Source: Palsa-295 sp963781105
GTDB taxonomy: Bacteria; Acidobacteriota; Terriglobia; Acidiferrales; UBA7541
Direction of reading: 5' to 3'
NCBI GenBank assembly: GCA_963781105.1
Contig: CAWAED010000001.1
Span: forward strand, 62,001-126,000
DNA: 64,000 nt
In this document: positions 42,027 through 50,866 of the stretch, one piece after another
Numbering within the stretch: the stretch's first letter is position 1
How the letters are laid out: each line of letters begins with the position of its first letter
The notes under the pieces: generated by a model
The model's input: only the letters and a program-made list of their open reading frames with translations
Told to the model about the DNA's origin: nothing
Database searches by the model: none
Made by a program: the position numbers and the translations under genes

Positions 42027-43343
42027 AGGTGTCCGGCTAAAAGCTGAACATTTGCAATTGTTTAGCGGCATCGGGGCTCTCCGATGTTGCTGCGTTTTGC
42101 GTAAGTACTTGCAGCAAAGGGATTTTTTCGAAAAGGGAGACGCTCAGAATTTGCAGCATGGCATGCAGTTCCAAGTCCAGGCGCAAGCGTTTGCGCACGA
42201 TGGCCGCCAGCACATAGATGGCGATGGCCGTCCAGATTTGCGTCTTCACGGCGTTCTCGGAGAGGCCATAGAAGGCTTTGATGCGCAGGTGCTGCTTGAT
42301 CCATTTGAAGAATAGTTCGACTTGCCAGCGGCATTTGTAGAGTTGCGGAATGCTGAGCGTGGGCAAGGAAAAATTGTTGGTGAGAAAGATCAGCTGGCGG
42401 GCATTCTCCTGGTCGCAGTAGCGGAGGCGGCGCAGCGCCTCCGGATAACCTTTCAAGGTATAGAAACTCTCCAAGCGGATCGTTTGGTCGCAGCGCAAGC
42501 CGGTGCTCTTGTCCACGGCCCGCGAAGTCACGCAGCGAAAGCGAAAATCTTTTCGCGCGCGAATGATGAAAAATGCCAAGCATTGCGTCAAGTGGTACAG
42601 CCGCGCGAAGTCCAAGTACCCGCGATCGAGAAGATAAAAAGCGCCCGGTTCCGGCAGCAGTTGATCGAAGACGCGAATTTCGTGGATTTTGGCTGGTTTT
42701 ATGTCGATTCCCACCGGAATGCTGCCGCGCAGATCCAGCAGCGTGTGCATCTTGACGGCGGCGTTCAGCCGTCGGTAGCGCGCCCAGGGAAACAACGAAA
42801 GACACAGATCGATGGTCGTGCAGTCCAAAGCGTAGGCGGTTTCTTCCAGCTCCACCGCCAAAGGCTCGCCCGCATACAAAGGCCGGGCCATGGCGATGAG
42901 CACGCGCGCCAAATCGGCGAAGATGCGCCAGTCGCGGCTCTCGTTGGCGTCGGCCAGCGTGCTGCGCGAAACCTGACCGCGAATCCCCACATGGTACAGC
43001 TTTCCGCCGAGCGCCCGCAGGCACGTTTCGATGTCGCGCAAACTCTCGCGATACGTGAGTTGCGCGAAGGCCATGGCGAGGAACTGGTCCCAACAAGAAA
43101 AACTGCGCACGCGATACTGCCCGCGGTAACGCGCCACGCAACGCCGGAATTCGTACGTAGGAATGAAATCCATCAACTGCGCAAACACCGTCTTGCCGGA
43201 GTTCATCTCGCATCCCTCCCCGTGTCCCAGGAGCGAGAATGAGGCCTTTGCAATTCAAATCGAAAACTACTCTTTTCGCCGATAAATTCATATGCGTCAA
43301 TAGCTTCCCAACCTTCTCGAAACGCTCAACCGGACAGTAGTGA
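42024..43343. mobile_element. IS4-family insertion sequence, complete
   Basis: A 1.32-kb element encoding one transposase. The ends read CACAGGTGTCCGGCTAAAAG on the left and, as reverse complement, CACTACTGTCCGGTTGAGCG on the right: imperfect inverted repeats sharing CAC and TGTCCGG. It is flanked by a 12-bp direct repeat (GTCACTAACCAC). The exact left boundary is uncertain by about 3 bp because the duplication overlaps the CAC. It lies between genes and interrupts none. Confidence 0.85.
42037..43206 (-). CDS. IS4-family DDE transposase (N-terminal DUF4372 type)
   Basis: The 389-residue transposase is intact. The N-terminal DUF4372-like region (MNSGKTVFAQLMDFIPTYEFRRCVARYRG, FSCWDQFLAMAFAQLTYRESLRDIETCL) precedes the catalytic domain. 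The acidic triad is visible: YALDCTTIDL (first Asp), FYLLDRGYLDFARLYHL (second Asp), and the IS4 YREK signature in YKCRWQVELFFKWIKQHLRIK (Y-2-R-3-E-6-K). GGAGGG lies 8 nt before the ATG. With intact ends, the element may still be mobile. Confidence 0.95.
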   Translation of the reverse strand: MNSGKTVFAQLMDFIPTYEFRRCVARYRGQYRVRSFSCWDQFLAMAFAQLTYRESLRDIETCLRALGGKLYHVGIRGQVSRSTLADANESRDWRIFADLARVLIAMARPLYAGEPLAVELEETAYALDCTTIDLCLSLFPWARYRRLNAAVKMHTLLDLRGSIPVGIDIKPAKIHEIRVFDQLLPEPGAFYLLDRGYLDFARLYHLTQCLAFFIIRARKDFRFRCVTSRAVDKSTGLRCDQTIRLESFYTLKGYPEALRRLRYCDQENARQLIFLTNNFSLPTLSIPQLYKCRWQVELFFKWIKQHLRIKAFYGLSENAVKTQIWTAIAIYVLAAIVRKRLRLDLELHAMLQILSVSLFEKIPLLQVLTQNAATSESPDAAKQLQMFSF

Positions 43344-43355
43344 GTCACTAACCAC
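43344..43355. repeat. Right direct repeat flanking the IS element
   Basis: GTCACTAACCAC, matching 42015-42026. Confidence 0.75.
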
Positions 43356-43809
43356 TAGCCACCGCATTTTCAATCGCCAACCCACGGGATTAGAAATCAT
43401 CGTAACTCGCACAAAACAAACACCCGCGACCCAAATCAATAGCCAACTTTCACGCAGTTTGCGGATCGCAAATCGCGCATTTCGCCTCGCGGGATGCGCG
43501 CGCAACGGGTCGCCGAAGACGGAGCACGGCGTTCGCGTCACGAATCACGCGTCAAAAATCACGAATTACATCTGTTCTAATCGTCACACCCCGCGATTAG
43601 AAAACGCTGTAAGTCGCAGAAAACAATCAACCGCGCCCAGTTCTAATCGTCATTTTTTTCAGGTTTCGAAGACCCGTCGCCCGGCAACCAACGCTCGACT
43701 TTCGGTAGCAAACCGTTCGCACCCAACTACCGCAGCTTCTGCTTTCCGCCCAGTCGTTGCGAGCAAAGATTCCTTTTGCAATAATGATTTGCTCCCAGCG
43801 AGGGACTCC
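43356..43809 (+). other. alaS leader region
   Basis: The open frame of alaS extends back to 43459, but the first 117 codons have no synthetase homology, so this is leader DNA. It contains two imperfect copies of a roughly 46-bp unit (from 43386 and from 43592; both GATTAGAAA.. then ..GTAA-TCGCA-AAAACAA) and the TTCTAATCG/CGATTAGAA hairpin set described separately. No gene is supported. Confidence 0.6.
43575..43659 (+). promoter_or_regulatory. Candidate attenuator-like structure upstream of alaS
   Basis: TTCTAATCG (43575-43583), CGATTAGAA (43594-43602) and TTCTAATCG (43641-43649) are perfect complements. The middle copy can pair with either neighbour but not both. The second pairing ends 3 nt before a T7 tract (43653-43659). 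This is the geometry of an antiterminator/terminator pair, although the distal loop is long (38 nt) and the stems are A/T-rich. Confidence 0.4.
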
Positions 43810-46677
43810 TTGAACAGCACCGTACCCAGCACCAAGTGGACCGGCAATCAGGTCCGCCAGACATTCCTGAGATTCTTCGAAGAGCGCGGCCATCGCGTCG
43901 TGCGCAGTTCCTCGCTCGTCCCGCACAACGATCCCACTCTGCTTTTCACCAATGCTGGAATGAACCAGTTCAAGGACGTGTTCCTGGGCCTCGAAAAGCG
44001 CGATTACAATCGCGCGACCACCTGCCAGAAGTGCGTCCGCGCCGGTGGCAAGCACAACGACCTTGAAAATGTCGGCTTTACCAATCGCCACCACACGTTT
44101 TTCGAAATGCTCGGCAATTTTTCCTTCGGTGATTACTTCAAGAAAGACGCCATCGCCTTCGCCATGGAGTTACTGACGTCGCCGCAATGGTTCGGCGTCC
44201 CACTCGATAAACTCTATTTCACCGTTTTCGGCGGCGCGGAAGTCTCGCCCGGTAAAATGCTCAACGAGGACGATGAAGCCGCCGTCCTCTGGCTCAATAC
44301 CGGGGCGCCAAAGGACCGCATCGTTGCCATCCCCGGCCTGAAAGATAATTTCTGGGCCATGGGTGACACTGGTCCGTGCGGCCCATGCTCGGAAATTTTC
44401 TACGATATGGGCCCAGCAGCCTCCGACGAAGGACACAGCGACTGCCAGTTCCCGTGCGACTGTGGTCGCTACGTAGAAATCTGGAATCTCGTCTTTATGC
44501 AGTTTAATCGCGATGCCAGCGGCAACCTCAATCCCCTGCCGAAACCGTCCGTAGATACCGGCATGGGTCTCGAACGGATGACCGCCGTACTCGAAGGCGT
44601 GATCAGCAATTTCGATACTGATCTGTTTTTGCCCCTCATCGACAGTGCCGCGGAAATCGCAAATATCAAGTATGGAGATGATTTCAAGGGAGACTCATCT
44701 CTGCGCGTCATTGCTGACCACATCCGCGCTGCTACTTTTCTGATTGCGGATGGAGTTCTACCTGGACGGGATCGACGCGAATATGTTTTACGCAAGATCT
44801 TGCGACGCGCGATACGTCACGGGAAGCTACTGGGAATCGATCAGCCCTTCCTTCACTCACTTGTGAGTGTCGTTGTCGAACAAATGCGAGGAGCCTATTC
44901 AGAGTTGGTCGAATCGTCGATTCGAGTTGCCGCGACCGTTCTTCAAGAGGAAATGCAGTTCGGGCGAACGCTTTCAATCGGCTGGAAGGAGATGGAAAAG
45001 GCCTTTGCACTAACGATCGGTCCACATAGCCTCGAAGTAAGAGCCCTCGCGTCGAATCCGCCGAATGATGCCGTCAGAGAAGTCGCCCAAAAGCCTCACA
45101 AAGAGCAGGAGTCGGGTATACGGCGAATGACGGCGATCCTTGAGGCCGCTGGAAAACCTGTCGTATTCCCAGGACACGAAGCATTTCGGTTGTCGGACAC
45201 TTTTGGCTTACCTCGAGATTTTATAGAGGAGTCCTGCCGGGACATGGGCTTTGTTTTCGATCCCTCGGGTTATGAACAGGCTTTAGCCGAACAGCGATCA
45301 CGGTCGCGCGCTTCCTGGAAAGGTGCGCACAAAGAAGCTGCAAAACCTGTTTATTCGAAGCTTGCGCAAACATTCAAGACCGAGCCGGATTTTTACTTTG
45401 GCACCAAGACGCGCGACGCTCGCATCGAAGCCATCATCACCAAAGAGGGTGCCGTAAAAGAGATCGAAGCTGGAGCAGAAGCCGAAGTCGTACTCGACCG
45501 CACCTCCATCTACTCGGAATCCGGCGGCCAAGTCGCCGATACCGGCTCGTTCTACGATAATTCCGAATCGCTCGAACTCGCCGAAGTCCGCGGCGCCTAT
45601 TACCCCGTCACCGGGATTATCGCGCATCGCATCGTCGCGAAAGAAGACCTGCACGTCGGCGATCGCGTCGCCACCATCGCCGATCCCGAACGCCGCGTTC
45701 GCGACATGCGGAACCACACTGCCACGCATCTGCTGAATGCCGCCTTGCGCAATATCCTTGGCACCCATGTGAAGCAGGCTGGCTCGCTCGTCGCACCCGA
45801 TCACCTACGCTTCGATTTTTCGCATTTCGCGCACGTGGATCCCAGCGAGCTCAGCGAAATCGAGCAGCAGGTGAACGAAGAAATCCGCAAGAACCTCGAA
45901 ATGCGCACGGACATCATGAACATTGACGACGCGCTCGCTTCCGGCGCTCTGGCCTTCTTCGGCGACAAATATCCCGAAGCCAACGTCCGCGTCGTCACCA
46001 TCCCGGACGCCTCTACGCCGCGCGGTTTTTACAGCAAGGAGCTTTGCGGCGGCACGCACGTCGTTCGCACGGGCGACATCGGCGTTTTCAAAATCATCGC
46101 CGAGCAATCCGTCGCCGCCGGAGTGCGCCGCATCGAAGCCATCTCCGGCGATCGCGCTCTAGCCGAATATCAGAAATCGCTCGCCACGCTACGCTCCGTC
46201 GCTGGAATGCTGAACGCCGGCGAAGACGAAATCATCGCCGCGCTCGAGCGCCAGTTCGAGGCCACCAAGCAACTCGAAAAGCAGCTTGAGGCCATAAAGC
46301 GCAAAGCGGCTGGCTCGCTCGCCACCGATTTGGCCCAACAAGCTTGCCCGGTCAAGGGTGTTCGCCTCATTGCCGCCCAGGTGGACGGCCTTGATCGCGA
46401 GGCCTTGCGCCAGCTCGTGGACGTGCTCCGGCAAAAAATTGGCTCCGGAGTCGTCGTTTTGGCCTCCGCTGATGACGGCAAAGTGGCTCTAATCACAGGA
46501 GTTACGAAAGACCTCATTCCGAAGCTTCACGCCGGCAAAATCGTCCAGGAACTAGCCAAGATCGTAGGCGGCTCCGGGGGCGGAAAACCCGATTTGGCGG
46601 AGGCTGGCGGAAAAGACACATCGGCCATACAAAAGGCCCTTGACCACGTTTACCCCCTCTTAGACCGATTGGTATAA
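43810..46677 (+). CDS. alaS: Alanine-tRNA ligase
   Basis: Class II synthetase charging tRNA-Ala. The catalytic core opens WTGNQVRQTFLRFFEERGHRVVRSSSLVPHNDPTLLFTNAGMNQFKDVFLG (motif 1 region), with FTNRHHTFFEMLGNFSFGDYFK (motif 2) and PSVDTGMGLERMTAVLEG (motif 3). The editing domain (about 600-760) shows RDMRNHTATHLLNAALR (HxxxH) and the zinc-binding ELCGGTHVVRTGDIG; the C-Ala domain ends GGSGGGKPDLAEAGGKD. At 955 residues it is about 75 longer than usual. The excess is in the middle, where codon use also differs. The TTG start at 43810 has GAGGGA just upstream. Confidence 0.95.
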   Translation: MNSTVPSTKWTGNQVRQTFLRFFEERGHRVVRSSSLVPHNDPTLLFTNAGMNQFKDVFLGLEKRDYNRATTCQKCVRAGGKHNDLENVGFTNRHHTFFEMLGNFSFGDYFKKDAIAFAMELLTSPQWFGVPLDKLYFTVFGGAEVSPGKMLNEDDEAAVLWLNTGAPKDRIVAIPGLKDNFWAMGDTGPCGPCSEIFYDMGPAASDEGHSDCQFPCDCGRYVEIWNLVFMQFNRDASGNLNPLPKPSVDTGMGLERMTAVLEGVISNFDTDLFLPLIDSAAEIANIKYGDDFKGDSSLRVIADHIRAATFLIADGVLPGRDRREYVLRKILRRAIRHGKLLGIDQPFLHSLVSVVVEQMRGAYSELVESSIRVAATVLQEEMQFGRTLSIGWKEMEKAFALTIGPHSLEVRALASNPPNDAVREVAQKPHKEQESGIRRMTAILEAAGKPVVFPGHEAFRLSDTFGLPRDFIEESCRDMGFVFDPSGYEQALAEQRSRSRASWKGAHKEAAKPVYSKLAQTFKTEPDFYFGTKTRDARIEAIITKEGAVKEIEAGAEAEVVLDRTSIYSESGGQVADTGSFYDNSESLELAEVRGAYYPVTGIIAHRIVAKEDLHVGDRVATIADPERRVRDMRNHTATHLLNAALRNILGTHVKQAGSLVAPDHLRFDFSHFAHVDPSELSEIEQQVNEEIRKNLEMRTDIMNIDDALASGALAFFGDKYPEANVRVVTIPDASTPRGFYSKELCGGTHVVRTGDIGVFKIIAEQSVAAGVRRIEAISGDRALAEYQKSLATLRSVAGMLNAGEDEIIAALERQFEATKQLEKQLEAIKRKAAGSLATDLAQQACPVKGVRLIAAQVDGLDREALRQLVDVLRQKIGSGVVVLASADDGKVALITGVTKDLIPKLHAGKIVQELAKIVGGSGGGKPDLAEAGGKDTSAIQKALDHVYPLLDRLV

Positions 46678-46806
46678 TTCCTGTCGCGCCAGATGCTTAC
46701 GCCGGAGAAGCCTCCTTCTCAGGCGCAGGCGTGTCGCTCCTTTGCTCGCGAAATTGCGCTCTGCCTTCCCAGGGCCAGTAGTCAAGTTGTCGGTGTTCGC
46801 AGTCGG

Positions 46807-47529
46807 ATGTCGGCAAGCTCTATGAAGACAAACTGCATCCCAGTTGCAGTGCTGGTCGCGGGCGCGCTTCTGACGCTGGCTCCGCCAAGCCACGCGCAGA
46901 TTTCAACCTCCTTCGACGAGCACGGCAATCTCGTCTTCGTGAATGGGGATTCCCCTAAACCACGCCGAGGGAGTACTATAAGTTCTCCCTCGGTCGTAGG
47001 GGGTCGTACTTTGGCCATGTCGTCAGAGGATACAGCCTCGACTCTCGGCGCCACGGACGGGCGGCTCGATCGCATCGTGCGTGACGCAGCTGCACGCCAT
47101 CAAGTGGATCCCGCGCTGGTTAAAGCCGTCATCAGCACGGAATCCGGATGGAATTCCCGCGCCGTTTCTCGCAAGGGAGCCGTGGGCCTGATGCAGTTAA
47201 TTCCTGGGACGGCACAACGCTTTGGTGTGGGCAATCCTTTTGATCCCGCGCAGAACGTGGAAGGCGGGACGACGTATCTGAAGGCGTTGCTCGATCGTTA
47301 CAACGGCGACCTGACGAAAACGCTCGCGGCCTATAACGCCGGCGAGCACGCCGTGGATCTAAGCAGAGGCGTTCCGGCGTACCCCGAAACGCAGAGATAC
47401 GTGCAAAAGGTAACCGACGCATATTTTCGCCCCGGCTCCGGCCGCGACCAATCGCTCTGGACTCCGCCAAGAAATCCAGTGCGCAAGGTAGTGGAAGCGA
47501 ATGGCCGGGTAGTTTTCACGAACGAGTGA
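46807..47529 (+). CDS. Secreted lytic transglycosylase (SLT domain)
   Basis: The 240-residue peptidoglycan lytic transglycosylase has a signal peptide (MKTNCIPVAVLVAGALLTLAPPSHAQ). A short DUF4124-like segment (STSFDEHGNLVFVNGD) is followed by the SLT domain: VDPALVKAVISTESGWNSRAVSRKGAVGLMQLIPGTAQRFG with the catalytic Glu in STESGWN, then YLKALLDRYNGDLTKTLAAYNAGEHAV. A frame extends to 46693 without homology; the ATG at 46822 would give the tightest signal peptide. Its stop overlaps the amidase start (GTGA), so the two wall hydrolases are coupled. Confidence 0.92.
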   Translation: MSASSMKTNCIPVAVLVAGALLTLAPPSHAQISTSFDEHGNLVFVNGDSPKPRRGSTISSPSVVGGRTLAMSSEDTASTLGATDGRLDRIVRDAAARHQVDPALVKAVISTESGWNSRAVSRKGAVGLMQLIPGTAQRFGVGNPFDPAQNVEGGTTYLKALLDRYNGDLTKTLAAYNAGEHAVDLSRGVPAYPETQRYVQKVTDAYFRPGSGRDQSLWTPPRNPVRKVVEANGRVVFTNE

Positions 47530-49574
47530 CGCAGGTGGTTTCCGTCAGAACCCAATTTTCGGCCCGATGGCTGTTTCTAGCGTTGGCGCTAGCTTTCGCT
47601 CTTTCCACGTCCGCGGCCGTGGATAGAAAGCTGCAGGCGCGGGAACAGTTCGAGCGCGCCGTGAGGCTGCGCACAACGTTGGAAGGCGCGCCTGATAGTG
47701 AGCGCTCGCTCGTTGATTACCGCCAGGCGCTCACCGCCTACCACAAAGTCTATTTGATCTCTCCGCAGGCTGAAGAAGTGACGCCGAGTCTTGTCGCCGA
47801 AGCCGAGCTGTACGACGAAATGGGCCGGCTCTTCGACGAGAAGTTCTTCCAGTCCGCCGTTGAGACCTATCAATTTCTGCTGAAACAATATCCCGGCAGC
47901 CGGTTCCGTAGCCAGACGATGTACGCGATCGGTGAAATCCAGAAGGAAGGTTTACATCAGCCGGATGTGGCCGACGCCTCGCTAAAAGACTACTTGAAGC
48001 ATTTTCCAAAGGCGGAACACTCGGACGAGGCGCGCGCCTTGCTGCTGCAAATCGCTGCGGAGCGCGTAAAAGCTAAAGAGGAAGCTCTGGCTGCGGCTGC
48101 GGCAGCCGCTGTCGTGTCTGCCAGCGACGCTTTGCCCGAAATTAAGGGCAAAGAGGTGCAACAGCGCGAGAGCGACAACGGCACGCCGCGCATTCTCGAC
48201 GTCAAGACCTGGAACGCAGCGAATGCGGTGCGCATCGTGGTCACGCTGGACGGCACGATTGCCTTCAACGCGTCGCGCATCGCTTCGCCGGACCGGATCT
48301 ATTTCGATCTTCACCGCGCGCAGCTGACGCCTGCAGTCGCGAAGAGAGATTTGGACGTAAAAGACGGCCTGTTGAAGTCAGTACGGATCGCACAAAATAA
48401 GGCCGGGGTCGTGCGCGTGGTGCTGGACGTGGATGGCGCGCACGATTACACGGCACGGCTGATCGCGAATCCCTATCGCCTCGTGATCGAAATCCGGAAT
48501 AAGCCCGCCGTGACCACGGCTAGAATCGCGTCCCCGGCACCGGTAACTGCTGCAGCAGTCGCGCCGCCTCCGGCTATCCCGACTCCTTCGGTGGTTTACG
48601 CCGCTAAGGGAGTTGCCGAAAGGCCAGCGGCGAAACCGGATTTCCCGAGTGACACTGTCGCAGCGCTGCCGGACGACAATCCAGCGATGGCCGCGAAGAA
48701 ACCAGTTTCGAAAACGAAAGGCGATAGGACCGCGGTGCTGGTCCCGCCGAGCGAATCCAAACCGACTCGTGACGGCCAGCGTTCGCTCACTCGGGCGCTG
48801 GGTTTGAAGATCAGCCGAATCGTGATTGACCCCGGGCACGGTGGACATGACACCGGAACGATCGGCCCGCACGGTCTGATGGAAAAGGATCTCTGCCTGG
48901 ACGTAGCTCTGCGCCTGGGACATGAGATCGAGGAAAAGCTGCCGGGCGCGGAAGTGGTCTACACGCGCAAAGACGACACGTTCATCCCGCTCGAGCAGCG
49001 CACCGCCATCGCCAACGAAGCGAAGGCGGATCTATTCATTTCGATCCATGCGAACTCGAGCCACGATGAGGCAGCCCGCGGAATCGAGACTTACTACTTG
49101 AATTTTGCGACATCCGAGGAATCCATGGAAGTTGCGGCGCGCGAGAACGCGTTGTCCCAGGAATCCTTGCACGACTTGCAGGACATCATCAAAAAAATTG
49201 CGCGCAACGAAAAAGTGGAGGAGTCCAAGGAACTCGCCAGCGACATTCAAGATTCGCTCACGCACCGGCTGCAACTAGTGAGCCAGAACGAACGGAACCG
49301 CGGCGTGAAAAAAGCGCCTTTCGTCGTGCTCATAGGCGCGAATATGCCTTCGGTGCTTTCGGAAATCTCCTTCATTAGCAATCCTAGCGACGAACGGCTG
49401 CTGAAGAAGACCGACCAGCGCCAGCGCGTCGCCGACGGGCTGTATCGCGGCATCGCTTCCTACCTCGAAAGCTTGAATAGCCTTTCCTACGACAAGTCTA
49501 AGCTGGTCTCTGACAACCACAGCGGCTCCGGAGGCGGGTCCGCGATAGTAGCCGCTGAAGGGAACCCTAAGTAG
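47526..49574 (+). CDS. N-acetylmuramoyl-L-alanine amidase, AmiC type, with N-terminal TPR-like region
   Basis: The 682-residue amidase cleaves the lactyl-peptide bond of murein. Layout: signal peptide (about 1-30), helical TPR/YbgF-like region (about 35-175), AMIN domain (about 220-330; VRIVVTLDGTIAFNASRI.., RIYFDLHRAQL), Pro/Ala linker, and Amidase_3 (about 435-655). Zinc ligands and the catalytic Glu are intact: IVIDPGHGGHD, GLMEKDLCLDVALRL, DLFISIHANSS, MPSVLSEISFISN. The fused TPR region is longer than in E. coli AmiC and may recruit the enzyme to the divisome. GTG start overlapping the transglycosylase stop. Confidence 0.93.
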   Translation: MTQVVSVRTQFSARWLFLALALAFALSTSAAVDRKLQAREQFERAVRLRTTLEGAPDSERSLVDYRQALTAYHKVYLISPQAEEVTPSLVAEAELYDEMGRLFDEKFFQSAVETYQFLLKQYPGSRFRSQTMYAIGEIQKEGLHQPDVADASLKDYLKHFPKAEHSDEARALLLQIAAERVKAKEEALAAAAAAAVVSASDALPEIKGKEVQQRESDNGTPRILDVKTWNAANAVRIVVTLDGTIAFNASRIASPDRIYFDLHRAQLTPAVAKRDLDVKDGLLKSVRIAQNKAGVVRVVLDVDGAHDYTARLIANPYRLVIEIRNKPAVTTARIASPAPVTAAAVAPPPAIPTPSVVYAAKGVAERPAAKPDFPSDTVAALPDDNPAMAAKKPVSKTKGDRTAVLVPPSESKPTRDGQRSLTRALGLKISRIVIDPGHGGHDTGTIGPHGLMEKDLCLDVALRLGHEIEEKLPGAEVVYTRKDDTFIPLEQRTAIANEAKADLFISIHANSSHDEAARGIETYYLNFATSEESMEVAARENALSQESLHDLQDIIKKIARNEKVEESKELASDIQDSLTHRLQLVSQNERNRGVKKAPFVVLIGANMPSVLSEISFISNPSDERLLKKTDQRQRVADGLYRGIASYLESLNSLSYDKSKLVSDNHSGSGGGSAIVAAEGNPK

Positions 49575-49595
49575 AATTCCGGCGTCTAATGTAAG

Positions 49596-50747
49596 ATGGT
49601 ATCCATGCGTTGTTCCCTATTCCTTTTCACAATTGTAGTGTTTCTGTGCGCGGTACCTGCATCTGCGCAGGGGATTCTTCCTGCTTCATTCGCCGGGTGG
49701 ACGGGCGCGCCGCAGGCCGGTATTCCGGGGCCGGCGATCGCCAATGGCGACGATGCCGCGAGCATCGTGGCAAGCCGGCAAACGGCGACCCGCCAGGAAT
49801 ATGGCTTTATCTCTGCTGAACAGGCCGCGTATTCGCGCGGCAATGAGAAGTTACAGGTGACGCTCTACCGGATGAAGGATCCGAGCGGCGCGTACGGGAT
49901 GTACTCGTATCTGCGTTCGCCGGATATGCCGCAGGCGGGAGTGACGGACCATTCGGCGATGTCGCGCGAGCGGGCTCTGGTGCTGGATGGAATTCTGGTA
50001 ATCGATGTCCACGGCACGGATCTGCAGCGATTGGGGAACGATTTGAACGCTCTGGTTGCAGCCGTAAGTCCAAAGGCGGACCAAGGGCCGCTACCCACGA
50101 TCTCCGAGCATTTGCCGACGAAAGGGTTCATCGAGCGCTCGGATAAATATATCCTCGGACCAGTAACGCTGAACCAATTTTTCCCGGTAAATTCCAACGA
50201 CTGGCTGGGATTTGGAACGGGCGCCGAGGCCGAGGTTGCGCGATATCACGTGGACGGGCGCGAACTGAATCTGCTGCTTGCGGATTTCCCTACGCCGCAG
50301 ACCGCGCAGAAAAAATTGACGCAGTTGCAGCAGGATTATCACGTAAACGCTCCGGCAACGAACACGAACAACTCGCCGATATTTGCGCGGCGCTCGATCA
50401 CTTTGCTCGCGATCGTCTCCGGCGCGCGCACGCCGGAGGAAGCAAACAAATTGCTGGACCAAATTCAATCCGGAACGGAAGTGACGTGGAACGAGCCGAC
50501 CTTCCAATTCAAGGAACCGCCAATCACTACGATGATCGTCGGCGCGATCATCGGAACCGGAGTCATCTGTTGTTTTGCGCTAATTTCCGGATTGGCGTTC
50601 GGAGGATTTCGACTGGTGGTCAAGCGGTGGCTGCCGGATAAGGTCTTTGATCGCAGCAGCCAGATGCAAGTGCTGCAGTTAGGGCTCGGCAGTAAACCCA
50701 TCAATTCAGAGGACTTCTACGGGATTGAACGGAGACCATCGAAATAA
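49596..50747 (+). CDS. DUF6599-like exported/membrane protein
   Basis: The 383-residue product has a signal peptide (LFLFTIVVFLCAVPASAQG), a long periplasmic region and one C-terminal membrane helix (MIVGAIIGTGVICCFALISGLAFGGFRLV, about 314-342). The periplasmic part contains EYGFISAEQAAYSRGNEKLQVTLYRMKDPSGAYGMYSYLRSPDMPQ, which I associate with the acidobacterial DUF6599 family. No enzyme motif is visible. ATGs at 49596 and 49605 are both possible starts. It follows the amidase gene by 21 nt and is probably in the same transcript; a cell-envelope role is inferred. Confidence 0.8.
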   Translation: MVSMRCSLFLFTIVVFLCAVPASAQGILPASFAGWTGAPQAGIPGPAIANGDDAASIVASRQTATRQEYGFISAEQAAYSRGNEKLQVTLYRMKDPSGAYGMYSYLRSPDMPQAGVTDHSAMSRERALVLDGILVIDVHGTDLQRLGNDLNALVAAVSPKADQGPLPTISEHLPTKGFIERSDKYILGPVTLNQFFPVNSNDWLGFGTGAEAEVARYHVDGRELNLLLADFPTPQTAQKKLTQLQQDYHVNAPATNTNNSPIFARRSITLLAIVSGARTPEEANKLLDQIQSGTEVTWNEPTFQFKEPPITTMIVGAIIGTGVICCFALISGLAFGGFRLVVKRWLPDKVFDRSSQMQVLQLGLGSKPINSEDFYGIERRPSK

Positions 50748-50830
50748 CCACTCAGTGGAAAACCGGCGTGTTTCCTGTAAATCGCTTAGTATCAGTCTGT
50801 TAGCGCGGAGTCAAAAAGTGTCTTTCCTGC

Positions 50831-50860
50831 TTGACTGATTTCTGCGGCTCGTACTAGACT
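50831..50860 (+). promoter_or_regulatory. Candidate promoter for a small RNA
   Basis: TTGACT (50831-50836), 18-bp spacer, TAGACT (50855-50860): 5/6 and 4/6 matches. It faces a terminator-like hairpin 60 bp downstream and no coding frame. Confidence 0.35.
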
Positions 50861-50866
50861 GCGGTC

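Noticed and set aside
42062..43348. A 428-codon minus-strand frame over the transposase gene
   Set aside because: It overlaps the intact IS4 transposase in another frame and is Arg/Ala/His-rich, typical of an off-frame shadow.
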